A stretch of 6,875 nucleotides of DNA from Pirellulaceae bacterium (lineage in GTDB: Bacteria; Planctomycetota; Planctomycetia; Pirellulales; Pirellulaceae): assembly GCA_030744095.1 (NCBI GenBank), contig JASLRF010000100.1, positions 1 to 6,875 of the forward strand, read 5' to 3'. Each line of letters begins with the position of its first letter. Position 1 is the stretch's first letter. Shown here piece after piece: positions 1 to 6,875 of this stretch. The notes under the pieces are model-generated. The model saw nothing but the letters and a program-made list of their open reading frames with translations, did not search any database and was not told the origin of the DNA. Position numbers and translations under genes: made by a program.

Positions 1-1447
1 ACTACTGCAACTGACGCGCCGACAACTTCTCGGCCGTGGCCTGAATGCCGCGGGAGCTGCTGCCCTGGCAACATTGTTGAACAGGGATGCCAAGGCGATG
101 AAGGCAGATGCGCCCAAACGGCCCGGCGGGTTGCCGGACCTGCCTCATCATCCACCGACGGCGAAGCGGTTCATTTACTTGTTCATGAGCGGTGGGCCGG
201 CTCAGATGGATCTGTATGACTACAAGCCTATGGTCACGAAGTTGTTCGACAAAGACCTGCCGGATTCCGTGCGGCAAGGCCAACGTTTCACCACGATGAC
301 ATCAGGGCAGAAGCGCTTCCCGCTTGCTCCGTCGATGTTCAACTTCGCACAACACGGAGATTGCGGGCGATGGGTGAGCGAGTTGCTGCCACATACGGCC
401 AAGGTCGTGGATGATCTCTCGTTCATGTACAGCGTCAATACCAACGCCATCAATCACGATCCGGCGATTACGTACATTCAGACTGGACGCGAGCTGCCCG
501 GCTGGCCGAGCCTGGGAGCATGGCTGGCATACGGGCTCGGCGTAGCAACAGAGAACTTGCCGAATTACGTGGTCATGACGCCGACCTGGTCGGGACGAAA
601 GAGTGCACAGGCACTTTACAACCGGTTATGGGGGACCGGGTTTCTGCCCTCGCGATTGCAAGGCGTTGCGTTGCGAGCCCAAGGCGATCCGGTGCTGTTT
701 CTTTCGAATCCAGACGGTGTCGATCGAGAGACTCGCGGCAAAATGCTCGCAGGGCTCGCGCGGCTGAATGCAATTCAGTATGAGCAAGCGGGTGATCCGG
801 AGACGCAAGCGCGAACGACTCAGTACGAGATGGCTTTCCGTATGCAAACTTCGGTCCCGGAGCTGACGGACTTTTCGCAGGAGCCGCAACATGTTCTCGA
901 CATGTACGGGCCGGACGTGATGAAGCCGGGCACGTTTGCAGCGAGTTGCCTGCTGGCGCGGAGGATGGCCGAGCGAGGTGTGCAGTGCATTCAGCTCTTC
1001 CATCGTGGTTGGGATCAGCATAATAACTTGCCTCGCGACATTCGCAATCAATGTCGCGATATCGATCAACCGACACGGGCCTTGATCGACGATCTGAAAC
1101 GCCGCGGTATGTTGGAAGACACGCTCGTCACCTGGGGCGGCGAATTTGGTCGCACCGTCTACTGCCAAGGCAAGCTGGCGCGCGACAACTACGGCCGTGA
1201 TCACCATCCACGTTGCTTCACCATGTGGATGGCGGGCGGCGGGGTCCAGGGAGGACGGTCGATCGGTATGACCGACGACTTCAGCTACAACATCGTCGAA
1301 GATCCCGTGAGGATTTCTGACATCAACAACACGATCCTACATTGCCTCGGAATCGACAACGCACGTCTATCGATCAAGTTCCAGGGCCTCGATGCGCGGG
1401 TGACAGGAGTGGAAGAATACCGTGTGCTTGAAGAGTTTCTCAGTTAA
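1..1447 (+). CDS. DUF1501 family protein (5' end outside window)
   Basis: This is a secreted DUF1501 protein, an alkaline-phosphatase/sulfatase-superfamily-like fold common in planctomycetes; its substrate is unknown. The frame is open from base 2 to the TAA at 1445-1447. The first visible codons (2-40) read [13 protein letters not shown], followed by an Ala/Leu-rich stretch: a twin-arginine-like export leader (TRRQLL at 14-31). Family members usually place this motif within about 10-25 residues of the start, so probably only a few codons are missing; the TTG at 74 lies inside the leader and is not the likely start. Visible motifs are MSGGPAQMD (185-211), MQTSVPEL (842-865), WDQH (1010-1021), GEFGRT (1139-1156), GRDHHP (1193-1210) and [11 protein letters not shown] (1223-1255). 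The Asp, His and Glu residues in these motifs are the probable metal ligands, by analogy with the superfamily. It is the first visible gene of a three-gene plus-strand run, with the next gene starting 1 base after its stop. A DUF1553 partner may lie upstream, out of view. The family call is firm; the biochemical role is not known. Confidence 0.95.
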   Translation, partial: LLQLTRRQLLGRGLNAAGAAALATLLNRDAKAMKADAPKRPGGLPDLPHHPPTAKRFIYLFMSGGPAQMDLYDYKPMVTKLFDKDLPDSVRQGQRFTTMTSGQKRFPLAPSMFNFAQHGDCGRWVSELLPHTAKVVDDLSFMYSVNTNAINHDPAITYIQTGRELPGWPSLGAWLAYGLGVATENLPNYVVMTPTWSGRKSAQALYNRLWGTGFLPSRLQGVALRAQGDPVLFLSNPDGVDRETRGKMLAGLARLNAIQYEQAGDPETQARTTQYEMAFRMQTSVPELTDFSQEPQHVLDMYGPDVMKPGTFAASCLLARRMAERGVQCIQLFHRGWDQHNNLPRDIRNQCRDIDQPTRALIDDLKRRGMLEDTLVTWGGEFGRTVYCQGKLARDNYGRDHHPRCFTMWMAGGGVQGGRSIGMTDDFSYNIVEDPVRISDINNTILHCLGIDNARLSIKFQGLDARVTGVEEYRVLEEFLS

Positions 1448-1448
1448 A

Positions 1449-2051
1449 ATGCAACACAAGAAAGCTGAGCCCATGAGGAATCTTAACGTGAATCTGAGAA
1501 TATCGGCCGGATTGTGCATGATCGTGGGAGCAGCGAGCCTTTTCATAGCGGTCAGCGACTCGCTTGGCGAGCCCCCTGGAAAATCTGGGGACTCCGCGGA
1601 TCAGATCAAACTGGGCAAGCCGATAATGACGATCGAAGAAGCTCGTGCCCGAACGAAGCTCTTGCACACCACCTACGAATCGACGTTGATCATGGTCCAT
1701 CGTGCGTACTTCGAGGAAGGTAAGCGGTTGACGGTGCCATCTCGTGTCTTGGAGGACGTTTTCTATTGGGTCGATCAGGAGACGCATGGCAAGACGCGCT
1801 GGATCTCCGTGAATACCGAGGCCATGAACATCGACCACGAGCCGGAAAGCGAGTTCGAAAAGAAGGCTGCCAAAGCGCTTGCCTCGGGAAAAGATGATTT
1901 CGAACTGATCGAGAAGGGAGTCTATCATCGCGCCGGCGCGGTAACGCTCGTTGCCTCCTGCCTCCGCTGCCATGAACCTACGCTCATGCAGAATCGACGG
2001 CGAAAGCGCGTCGTCGGGCTCGTCATCAGCATCCCCGTCAAGCAAGACTAG
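1449..2051 (+). CDS. Secreted c-type heme protein, DUF3365/Tll0287-like
   Basis: This is a 200-residue exported protein with one heme c attachment motif, CLRCH, at residues 171-175 (C171, C174, H175; bases 1959-1973). The N-terminus has Lys/Arg-containing residues 2-17, a hydrophobic segment at about 18-35 and then a Gly/Pro/Ser-rich stretch, consistent with a signal peptide or membrane anchor. The body matches what I recall of planctomycete DUF3365 proteins: an Arg/Thr/Leu-His helix near residues 68-86 with MVHRAYF (H84), VPSRVLEDVF, TRWISVN, NIDHEP (H130), FEKKAAKAL and a C-terminal VVGLVISIP strand after the heme site. The family is PAS-like and resembles sensor-kinase input domains; here no kinase or other output domain follows, so it is a stand-alone heme domain. 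The ATG at 1449 was chosen because it falls 1 base after the preceding stop. The ATG at 1473 gives a shorter, equally good signal peptide and cannot be excluded, while the GTG at 1422 would overlap the upstream gene and is unlikely. HemY starts 5 bases downstream, suggesting co-transcription. Confidence 0.87.
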   Translation: MQHKKAEPMRNLNVNLRISAGLCMIVGAASLFIAVSDSLGEPPGKSGDSADQIKLGKPIMTIEEARARTKLLHTTYESTLIMVHRAYFEEGKRLTVPSRVLEDVFYWVDQETHGKTRWISVNTEAMNIDHEPESEFEKKAAKALASGKDDFELIEKGVYHRAGAVTLVASCLRCHEPTLMQNRRRKRVVGLVISIPVKQD

Positions 2052-2056
2052 GCCTA

Positions 2057-3493
2057 ATGTCTACCCGCGAACTTCCGTCCGTTTTGCGAGTGGCCGTCGT
2101 TGGCGGTGGTATCACGGGGCTCGCTGCCGCTCATCGCTTGACGGAACTTGTTCCCGATGTCCAGCTATCCTTGTTCGAATCCAGCCATCGGCTCGGTGGT
2201 GCGTTGGAAACAACGCGTCGTGACGGTTTTTTGATCGAGGGGGGTGCGGACAATTTCATTACGACGATCCCTTGGGCGATGGACCTGTGCCGGCGGATTG
2301 GATTCGATGACCAGCTCATTCAGACCAACTCGGGCTACCGCCACGCGTTTGTCGTGCGGAAGGGCAAGCCCGTACCAATCCCTGACGGCTTCGTTGTGAT
2401 GGCACCGTCGAAGGCTTGGCCGATGCTGACCACGCCGATCTTGAGTCCGCTTGGCAAACTCCGTCTGGCCTGCGAGTATTTCGTCCCGCAACGGCGAGCG
2501 GGCGAGGAAGAAAGCCTTGCATCGTTCGTGCGGCGTCGCTTCGGCCGCGAGACTTATGACCGGCTCGTGCAGCCGTTGGTCGGCGGTATCTACACGGGAG
2601 ATCCAGACAAACTCAGTCTGCAATCCACGATGCCACGTTTTGCGGAGATGGAAGCGAAACACGGCAGCCTCATTCGCGCGTTGCGAAACCAGCCGAAATC
2701 GAAAGAACGAAGCGGCGGGGCGCGCTACAGCATGTTCGTCGCGCCACGGGACGGAATGTCGAGCTTAGTGGACGCCATTGCCAGCAAGCTGCCAGTTGGA
2801 TGCAGTCACTTGGACGCCCCCGTTGAACGAATTGCAGAAGTCCAGTGCGGGTGGTCCCTATCGTTTGCGAGAGACGTTGACAGTCCAAGCGAGTTCGACG
2901 CAGTTATTCTTGCGACACCGGCGATGCCCACCGCCAAGCTTGTCGCATCGCTCGATGACGATGTCACCCGAGAACTCAAAACGATTCATCATGCGAGCTG
3001 TTCGATTGTCTCTGTCGGCTATGCGCGCGATCAACTCACACATCCGCTCGAAGGATTCGGCTTGATTGTGCCTGAGATCGAACAGCGAAAGATTCTGTCG
3101 GCCAGTTTCTCGAGCATCAAGTACGCAGGTCGCGCCCCGGATGATCACGTCCTAATTCGCGTCTTCATAGGCGGCGACCGTCAGGCCCAACTTGCCGAAT
3201 CTCCCGACGACCAATTGCTGGACATGGCTACCGGCGAGCTTCACGAACTGCTTGGTATCCAGGGCGATCCCAGCCTGGTGCAGATCAGCCGCTGCAAAGC
3301 TGCGATGCCGCAGTACTTCGTTGGTCACGTGGACAAGCTCTTTCGCATCCGCCAGCGGCTGAGTCGCCATCCCGGTCTGCACCTCGCAGGAAACGCGTAT
3401 GACGGTGTGGGTGTGCCTAACTGCATCCACAGTGGCGAGCAGGCCGCGGAAAGCCTGGCAAAGACCTTCGCGCCTTCGTCAACAGTCTCTTAA
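2057..3493 (+). CDS. hemY: Protoporphyrinogen/coproporphyrinogen oxidase, HemY type
   Basis: This is an FAD-dependent, oxygen-dependent oxidase of late heme synthesis, converting protoporphyrinogen IX to protoporphyrin IX or, in the coproporphyrin branch, coproporphyrinogen III to coproporphyrin III. The sequence does not decide which. It has 478 residues, a usual length for the family (about 450-480). The N-terminal dinucleotide-binding fold is clear: VVGGGITGL at residues 14-22, then the acidic FAD-ribose residue E41 in LFESSHRLGG, ending in the Gly pair 47-48. EGGADNF near residue 60 and GGIYTGDPDKLS (176-187) with nearby GSLI are typical of this family and argue against other amine-oxidase-like flavoproteins. 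The C-terminal FAD motif LAGNAYDGVGVPNCIHSG (443-460) is intact. There is no signal peptide, so it should act in the cytoplasm, probably at the inner membrane face. Many databases name this form hemG; it is unrelated to the flavodoxin-type HemG of E. coli. The start ATG lies 5 bases after the heme-protein stop, with no strong ribosome-binding site. Its TAA overlaps the convergent gene's stop. Confidence 0.93.
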   Translation: MSTRELPSVLRVAVVGGGITGLAAAHRLTELVPDVQLSLFESSHRLGGALETTRRDGFLIEGGADNFITTIPWAMDLCRRIGFDDQLIQTNSGYRHAFVVRKGKPVPIPDGFVVMAPSKAWPMLTTPILSPLGKLRLACEYFVPQRRAGEEESLASFVRRRFGRETYDRLVQPLVGGIYTGDPDKLSLQSTMPRFAEMEAKHGSLIRALRNQPKSKERSGGARYSMFVAPRDGMSSLVDAIASKLPVGCSHLDAPVERIAEVQCGWSLSFARDVDSPSEFDAVILATPAMPTAKLVASLDDDVTRELKTIHHASCSIVSVGYARDQLTHPLEGFGLIVPEIEQRKILSASFSSIKYAGRAPDDHVLIRVFIGGDRQAQLAESPDDQLLDMATGELHELLGIQGDPSLVQISRCKAAMPQYFVGHVDKLFRIRQRLSRHPGLHLAGNAYDGVGVPNCIHSGEQAAESLAKTFAPSSTVS

Positions 3494-4938
3494 GCCACAA
3501 CTTCTTTGATTGCCCGACCATGTACGTCGGTCAGTCGCATGTCACGGCCGGCGAAACGGAATGTCTGTCTGGTATGGTCCACACCCAGCAGGTGCAGCAT
3601 GGTGGCGTGCAGATCGTGGATCTCGACCCTGTTCTCGACGGCTTTGTAGCCGAATTCGTCAGTCGCGCCGAAAACCGTACCGCCTTTGACACCGCCGCCG
3701 GCCATCCAAACAGTAAAGCCGAAGGGGTTGTGGTCGCGGCCATCGCGACCTTGGGCGAACGGTGTGCGGCCGAATTCGCCGGCAAACACGACAAGCGTCT
3801 CGCTCAACAGGCCGCGACGATTGAGATCGATCAACAGCGCTGCAATCGGCTTATCGACGGACCTGGCGTTCTTGTTGTGCCCGTCTCTCAGCTTGCTGTG
3901 TTGGTCCCAACGGTCGCCGTTGCCATTGGGACAAGTGAGTTCGATAAAGCGCACGCCGCGCTCGATGAGTCGCCTGGCCACGAGACAGTTGTGGCCGTAA
4001 GTTCGCGTGTTCTTGAACTTGTCGTTCAACCCGTACAGTTCGAGTGTTTCCTTGGACTCACCGGTCACGTCCATTAACTCTGGTACCGCTGTCTGCATGC
4101 GGGCGGCAACTTCGTAGTTCGCGATGGCTGCCTCTAGTTTGTCAAGCTTGCCCATGCGCTGCATCGCTGTCTTGTCGAGACGCCGCATCAGGTCGAGCTT
4201 GCTTTGCTGCCGTTGCGGCGTTTCCCAAGGCTTGATGTTTGCTACTGGTGTATCACCCGCGTTGAAAACTGATGCCTGGTAGGTTGCCGGAAGATAGCCG
4301 CTGTTGAAGTTGTCGAGCCCGCCCGGCGGAGTCAGCCCACCATTGAGCACGATGAAACCCGGCAAGTTCTGACACTCACTGCCCAGTCCGTACGTTATCC
4401 AGGCGCCCATGCTGGGACGTCCTTGGATGGGATGTCCGGTGTGTAGGAAGTAGTTGGCAAACGTGTGTTCGGAGAACTTCGCCGTCATCGAGCGAACAAA
4501 GGCCATCCAATCGGCACATTTTCCAAGGTTGGGAAACAAGTCACTCACCGGCAATCCGCTCTGGCCATAGCGTTTGAACTTCCACGGGCTGGCCAAAGTC
4601 AACCCCATGTTGTCGAACTGCAGTGTTTTCTTGTCGACGTTCAAGCCGAACGGTTTGCCGTCCTCCTTGTCCAGGCGTGGCTTGGGATCAAACGTATCGA
4701 CTTGCGACGGACCGCCATCCATGTAGAGAAAGATGACGTTCTTCGCCTCGGATGCAAAATGTTTTGGCTTCGGCGCTAAGGGGTTGAGTTGTTTGTCTAG
4801 AACGTCGGCGTCCGTTGAAGCAAACCCCCTGCCGGCCAACATCGCCGTCATTGCAACCGCGCCAAAGCCGTTTGCACATTGGGCCAGCATGTCGCGTCGC
4901 GTGATCGGCGGATGAAGTACTCGGTTGCACTCAAACAT
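3490..4938 (-). CDS. DUF1501 family protein with twin-arginine leader
   Basis: This is a complete DUF1501 protein of 482 residues, predicted to be exported by the Tat route; its reaction and substrate are unknown. From the ATG at 4938 the protein begins MFECNRVLHPPITRRDML, with TRRDML at residues 13-18 and a hydrophobic run at about 24-36. Core motifs follow: FLYMDGGPSQVDTFDPKP (residues 70-87), GRPSMGAW, ARMQTAVPELMD, WDQH (344-347), GEFGRTP (387-393), GRDHNP (D402, H403) and VWMAGGGVKGG. These are the conserved Asp/His/Glu positions expected for metal binding in the alkaline phosphatase superfamily, an assignment made by analogy. A TTG start at 4992 would add 18 residues and overlap the upstream gene, so the ATG is preferred; it puts the Arg pair at the usual distance from the N-terminus and has a weak AGG about 10 bases upstream. 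The gene follows the DUF1553 gene by 43 bases on the same strand, the usual planctomycete pairing. Its TAA is interleaved with the hemY stop. Confidence 0.95.
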   Translation of the reverse strand: MFECNRVLHPPITRRDMLAQCANGFGAVAMTAMLAGRGFASTDADVLDKQLNPLAPKPKHFASEAKNVIFLYMDGGPSQVDTFDPKPRLDKEDGKPFGLNVDKKTLQFDNMGLTLASPWKFKRYGQSGLPVSDLFPNLGKCADWMAFVRSMTAKFSEHTFANYFLHTGHPIQGRPSMGAWITYGLGSECQNLPGFIVLNGGLTPPGGLDNFNSGYLPATYQASVFNAGDTPVANIKPWETPQRQQSKLDLMRRLDKTAMQRMGKLDKLEAAIANYEVAARMQTAVPELMDVTGESKETLELYGLNDKFKNTRTYGHNCLVARRLIERGVRFIELTCPNGNGDRWDQHSKLRDGHNKNARSVDKPIAALLIDLNRRGLLSETLVVFAGEFGRTPFAQGRDGRDHNPFGFTVWMAGGGVKGGTVFGATDEFGYKAVENRVEIHDLHATMLHLLGVDHTRQTFRFAGRDMRLTDVHGRAIKEVVA

Positions 4939-4981
4939 TGTCTCGTACCTATTCGTTCTAACGCTGTAACCGGTGTTTTGA
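4939..4981 (-). other. Short intergenic spacer inside the DUF1553-DUF1501 pair
   Basis: This is the longest gap between genes in the window, 43 bases. Read on the minus strand it contains an AGG about 10 bases before the ATG at 4938, the only Shine-Dalgarno-like element I see, and it is weak. I find no hairpin followed by a T run and no convincing -35/-10 pair, which fits co-transcription of the two genes. Confidence 0.5.
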
Positions 4982-6875
4982 TTAGCCGACAAAAATGAAC
5001 TCCTTCAGATTCCACAATACATGTCCGAAATCAGTCCACAGTGTTTGGTTATTCTGCCACGCGTCGTTTTCCAATCCCATGGTGGTTGCCTCGTCCTGCA
5101 GGAATTTCAAGGCATCGGACAATTCATCATCGGTGGGTGGTCGCGCGAAAGCCAACTCGTACATCCGGCCAATGCGTTGCTCGGGCGTCTTTCCGGGGTC
5201 AGCCAACATCCGCTTGGCCCACAGTTCGGCTTGCTCCTTGACAAACAGGTCGTTCATCAGGATCAATGCCTGCGCGGGCACGTTGGAGACATTTCGGCGC
5301 CCTACCGGTTGCGTCGGAATTGGTACATCAAATGTTAGCATCATGGGCGATAAGAAATTGCGACGAACCGACAGATAAATACTGCGTCGGCCGGCTCCGT
5401 CGAGCGGTCCACTCTGGGGACGTCCACGGCCAGTCATGAACGCAGTCAAAAAGACCGGGATTGGTGGACCTTCTAGCTTTCGATCCAATCGGCCTGACAC
5501 AGCCAGGATCGCGTCACGAACTGCTTCACCTTCCAACCGTCGCACGCGCATACGGTGCAACAGGATATTGTCAGGGTCTTCCCTTTCCGCCCGCGCGTCG
5601 AGCGGTGTGCTTGACATCTGGTACGTTCGACTGGTGACGATCTCGCGAATCAACGTCTTGAGCGACCAACCGCCGGCGACAAACTTCTCCGCCAAATGGT
5701 CGAGTAGTTCGGGATGTGATGGCGGCCGACCGAGAACACCAAAATTGTCAGGTGTTGGCACGATTCCTTGACCGAACAGATGATGCCAGACGCGATTGAC
5801 CATCACGCGTGAGAGGAACGGGTTCTGTTGGGTGTCGACCATCTGCCGGACAAGCTCAAGCCGCCCGCTATGGGTTGCATACGTCTGTGGTTCGGTTCCG
5901 GCGATCGCTTCGAGAAAGCGCCGCGGGACAACGTCGCCGGGGTTGTTGCTTCTCCCACGGATCAACAATGTTTCGTCTTCGGCCGTTCCATCCCAAATGG
6001 CCATGGCAGTGCGTGACGTCTTCTTGATTCGAGTTGCCAGCTTAGCCCGTTGCTCGAAATACGGTTTGGCGATTGCGGTGAGTTGACTATCTATGGAGCT
6101 TTCTGTTGCGACAAACAGGTTCCTGTGCTGAACCATCCAATCGGCCAACCTCGCTTGATCCAAATCCATTGGCGATTTCGCACTGCCGGCCGATAGCTTA
6201 TGACACGTGGCGACAAACACAGTTTGCAACGCTACGGCCAACGATTCTGGCGACTCGATTGCCCCATCGGACAAGGCTCGCTCGAACAGACGATGGGGCT
6301 CCGATATTGCGGCGGGCCTCTTTTCGGAATCCACAACCATCAATACTTCAAACTGGCCACCATCATCTGGCACAAACTCCAAATGCGCGCGGTGTCCAAC
6401 ATAGCGGTCGAGCCGGTGGCTCACCCACTGAGGCTCGTTGTGCCCCTTTATCGTCTGGATCAACGCACCGTGCAGTGGGCCGGCAATAAGACGATGCGAA
6501 TCGACGACGGCCTGAACTTTACCCGCGCCCTTGACGAGATAATGAATCGTGCCGCTGTGGATCGTAAACGTTGGAGTGCAGAGTGTCTGGCCACTGCGCG
6601 AGACATTGCCCAATGCGCCGGGATCTGTTTCTGTTCCGCCGGGCAACTTCAGCCCGCTCCACAACGGATCTCGCCGCGCCGCGCCGTACGTAAAAATGCC
6701 GGCAATTGGGAATGCCGTGTCGTTTCTCAAACGTAGGGCACCGGGCCGCACTGGCCTTTCTCCGAAAGCAAAACCATCCTGCGCCCACTCGCGCTGGCTC
6801 GCCTTCGCGTAGTCGACGACAACGCGTACGTCGCGCCACTCCTCATCGTGTTTTGTGCGCTCTGTCTGTAGACGC
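4982..6875 (-). CDS. DUF1553 domain protein, C-terminal part (N-terminus outside window)
   Basis: These are 630 codons of a large planctomycete protein whose frame stays open to the right edge. A GTG at 6751 exists, but in-frame coding continues upstream of it (for example EEWRDV and WAQDGFAFGERP), so it is not the start. From the visible N-terminal side, roughly 6330-6875 encodes a beta-rich region (TFTIHSGTIHYLVKG, RLIAGPLHG, YVGHRAHLEFV). A helical linker follows at about 5890-6330. The DUF1553 core at about 4985-5890 contains NPFLSRVMVNRVWHHLFG, PTPDNFG, GRPPSHPELLDHLA, the IVTSRTYQMS segment, RMRVRRLEGEAVRD, NVPAQALILMND and the closing NLKEFIFVG. Family members usually carry DUF1549 and often a planctomycete cytochrome-c domain N-terminally; neither would be visible here, and no CxxCH motif occurs in the visible part. 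The DUF1501 gene lies 43 bases downstream. Function is unknown; degradation or redox roles proposed for such pairs are hypotheses. Confidence 0.93.
   Translation of the reverse strand, partial: RLQTERTKHDEEWRDVRVVVDYAKASQREWAQDGFAFGERPVRPGALRLRNDTAFPIAGIFTYGAARRDPLWSGLKLPGGTETDPGALGNVSRSGQTLCTPTFTIHSGTIHYLVKGAGKVQAVVDSHRLIAGPLHGALIQTIKGHNEPQWVSHRLDRYVGHRAHLEFVPDDGGQFEVLMVVDSEKRPAAISEPHRLFERALSDGAIESPESLAVALQTVFVATCHKLSAGSAKSPMDLDQARLADWMVQHRNLFVATESSIDSQLTAIAKPYFEQRAKLATRIKKTSRTAMAIWDGTAEDETLLIRGRSNNPGDVVPRRFLEAIAGTEPQTYATHSGRLELVRQMVDTQQNPFLSRVMVNRVWHHLFGQGIVPTPDNFGVLGRPPSHPELLDHLAEKFVAGGWSLKTLIREIVTSRTYQMSSTPLDARAEREDPDNILLHRMRVRRLEGEAVRDAILAVSGRLDRKLEGPPIPVFLTAFMTGRGRPQSGPLDGAGRRSIYLSVRRNFLSPMMLTFDVPIPTQPVGRRNVSNVPAQALILMNDLFVKEQAELWAKRMLADPGKTPEQRIGRMYELAFARPPTDDELSDALKFLQDEATTMGLENDAWQNNQTLWTDFGHVLWNLKEFIFVG

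Noticed and set aside
573..1207. Two overlapping minus-strand open frames of 167 and 193 codons
   Set aside because: Both are antisense to the conserved DUF1501 core, and their Arg/Ala-rich composition is typical of shadow frames.
1440..2045. 201-codon open frame on the minus strand opposite the heme protein gene
   Set aside because: It is antisense to a gene with a clear CxxCH motif and family features. Its own protein shows no recognisable motif, and long antisense frames are common at this GC content.
2049..2056. Eight-base perfect palindrome TAGGCCTA across the heme-protein stop codon
   Set aside because: It is too short and has no loop or T run to be a terminator. A palindrome of this length is expected by chance, and it is not seen repeated elsewhere in the window.
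3440..3540. Possible bidirectional terminator at the convergent gene ends
   Set aside because: I looked for a GC-rich stem with flanking A and T runs and found none; the region is coding on both sides.
3520..4077. 185-codon plus-strand open frame inside the second DUF1501 gene
   Set aside because: It lies fully antisense to the region encoding WDQH, GEFGRT and GRDH. The translation has no domain character.
4939..4992. Eighteen-residue N-terminal extension of the second DUF1501 protein from a TTG at 4992
   Set aside because: It overlaps the upstream coding region and uses a rare start. The ATG at 4938 gives a normal Tat-leader spacing.
6200..6736. 178-codon plus-strand open frame opposite the DUF1553 gene
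   Set aside because: The minus-strand frame here is continuous with the DUF1553 core and reads as protein; the plus-strand frame shows no motif.

Overview
The window reads as chromosomal DNA of a planctomycete, most likely of the Pirellulales type. The evidence is two DUF1501 proteins and one DUF1553 protein, families found mainly as large paralogous sets in Planctomycetes and relatives, together with moderately high GC, tight gene packing and weak Shine-Dalgarno signals. The genus cannot be named from this sequence alone.

Layout. The left half (1-3493) carries three plus-strand genes packed like an operon: a DUF1501 protein whose first codons lie left of the window, a small secreted c-type heme protein of the DUF3365/Tll0287-like type, and an oxygen-dependent protoporphyrinogen/coproporphyrinogen oxidase (hemY, also called hemG). 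Gaps between them are 1 and 5 bases. The right half (3490-6875) carries two minus-strand genes: the C-terminal part of a DUF1553 protein (running off the right edge) and, 43 bases downstream of it, a second DUF1501 protein. The two blocks converge, and hemY and the second DUF1501 gene share the palindrome TTAA, which supplies both stop codons.

How the genes may work together. In planctomycetes, DUF1553 proteins usually carry a DUF1549 region and often a cytochrome-c-like domain, and their genes commonly sit just upstream of a DUF1501 gene. The right half is such a pair. The first DUF1501 gene probably has a similar partner left of the window, which cannot be checked here. Both DUF1501 proteins have twin-arginine-like leaders and the alkaline-phosphatase-superfamily motifs WDQH, GEFGRT and GRDH, so both are inferred to be exported metal-dependent hydrolase-like proteins of unknown substrate. 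The heme theme (a secreted CxxCH protein, a late heme-synthesis oxidase, and a neighbour family often fused to cytochrome domains) is suggestive, but the link is inference.

The window is almost fully coding. I see no RNA gene, CRISPR array, insertion sequence, integrase, att site, origin or convincing terminator, and no intergenic stretch longer than 43 bases. I found no convincing previously undescribed system; the findings are modest.
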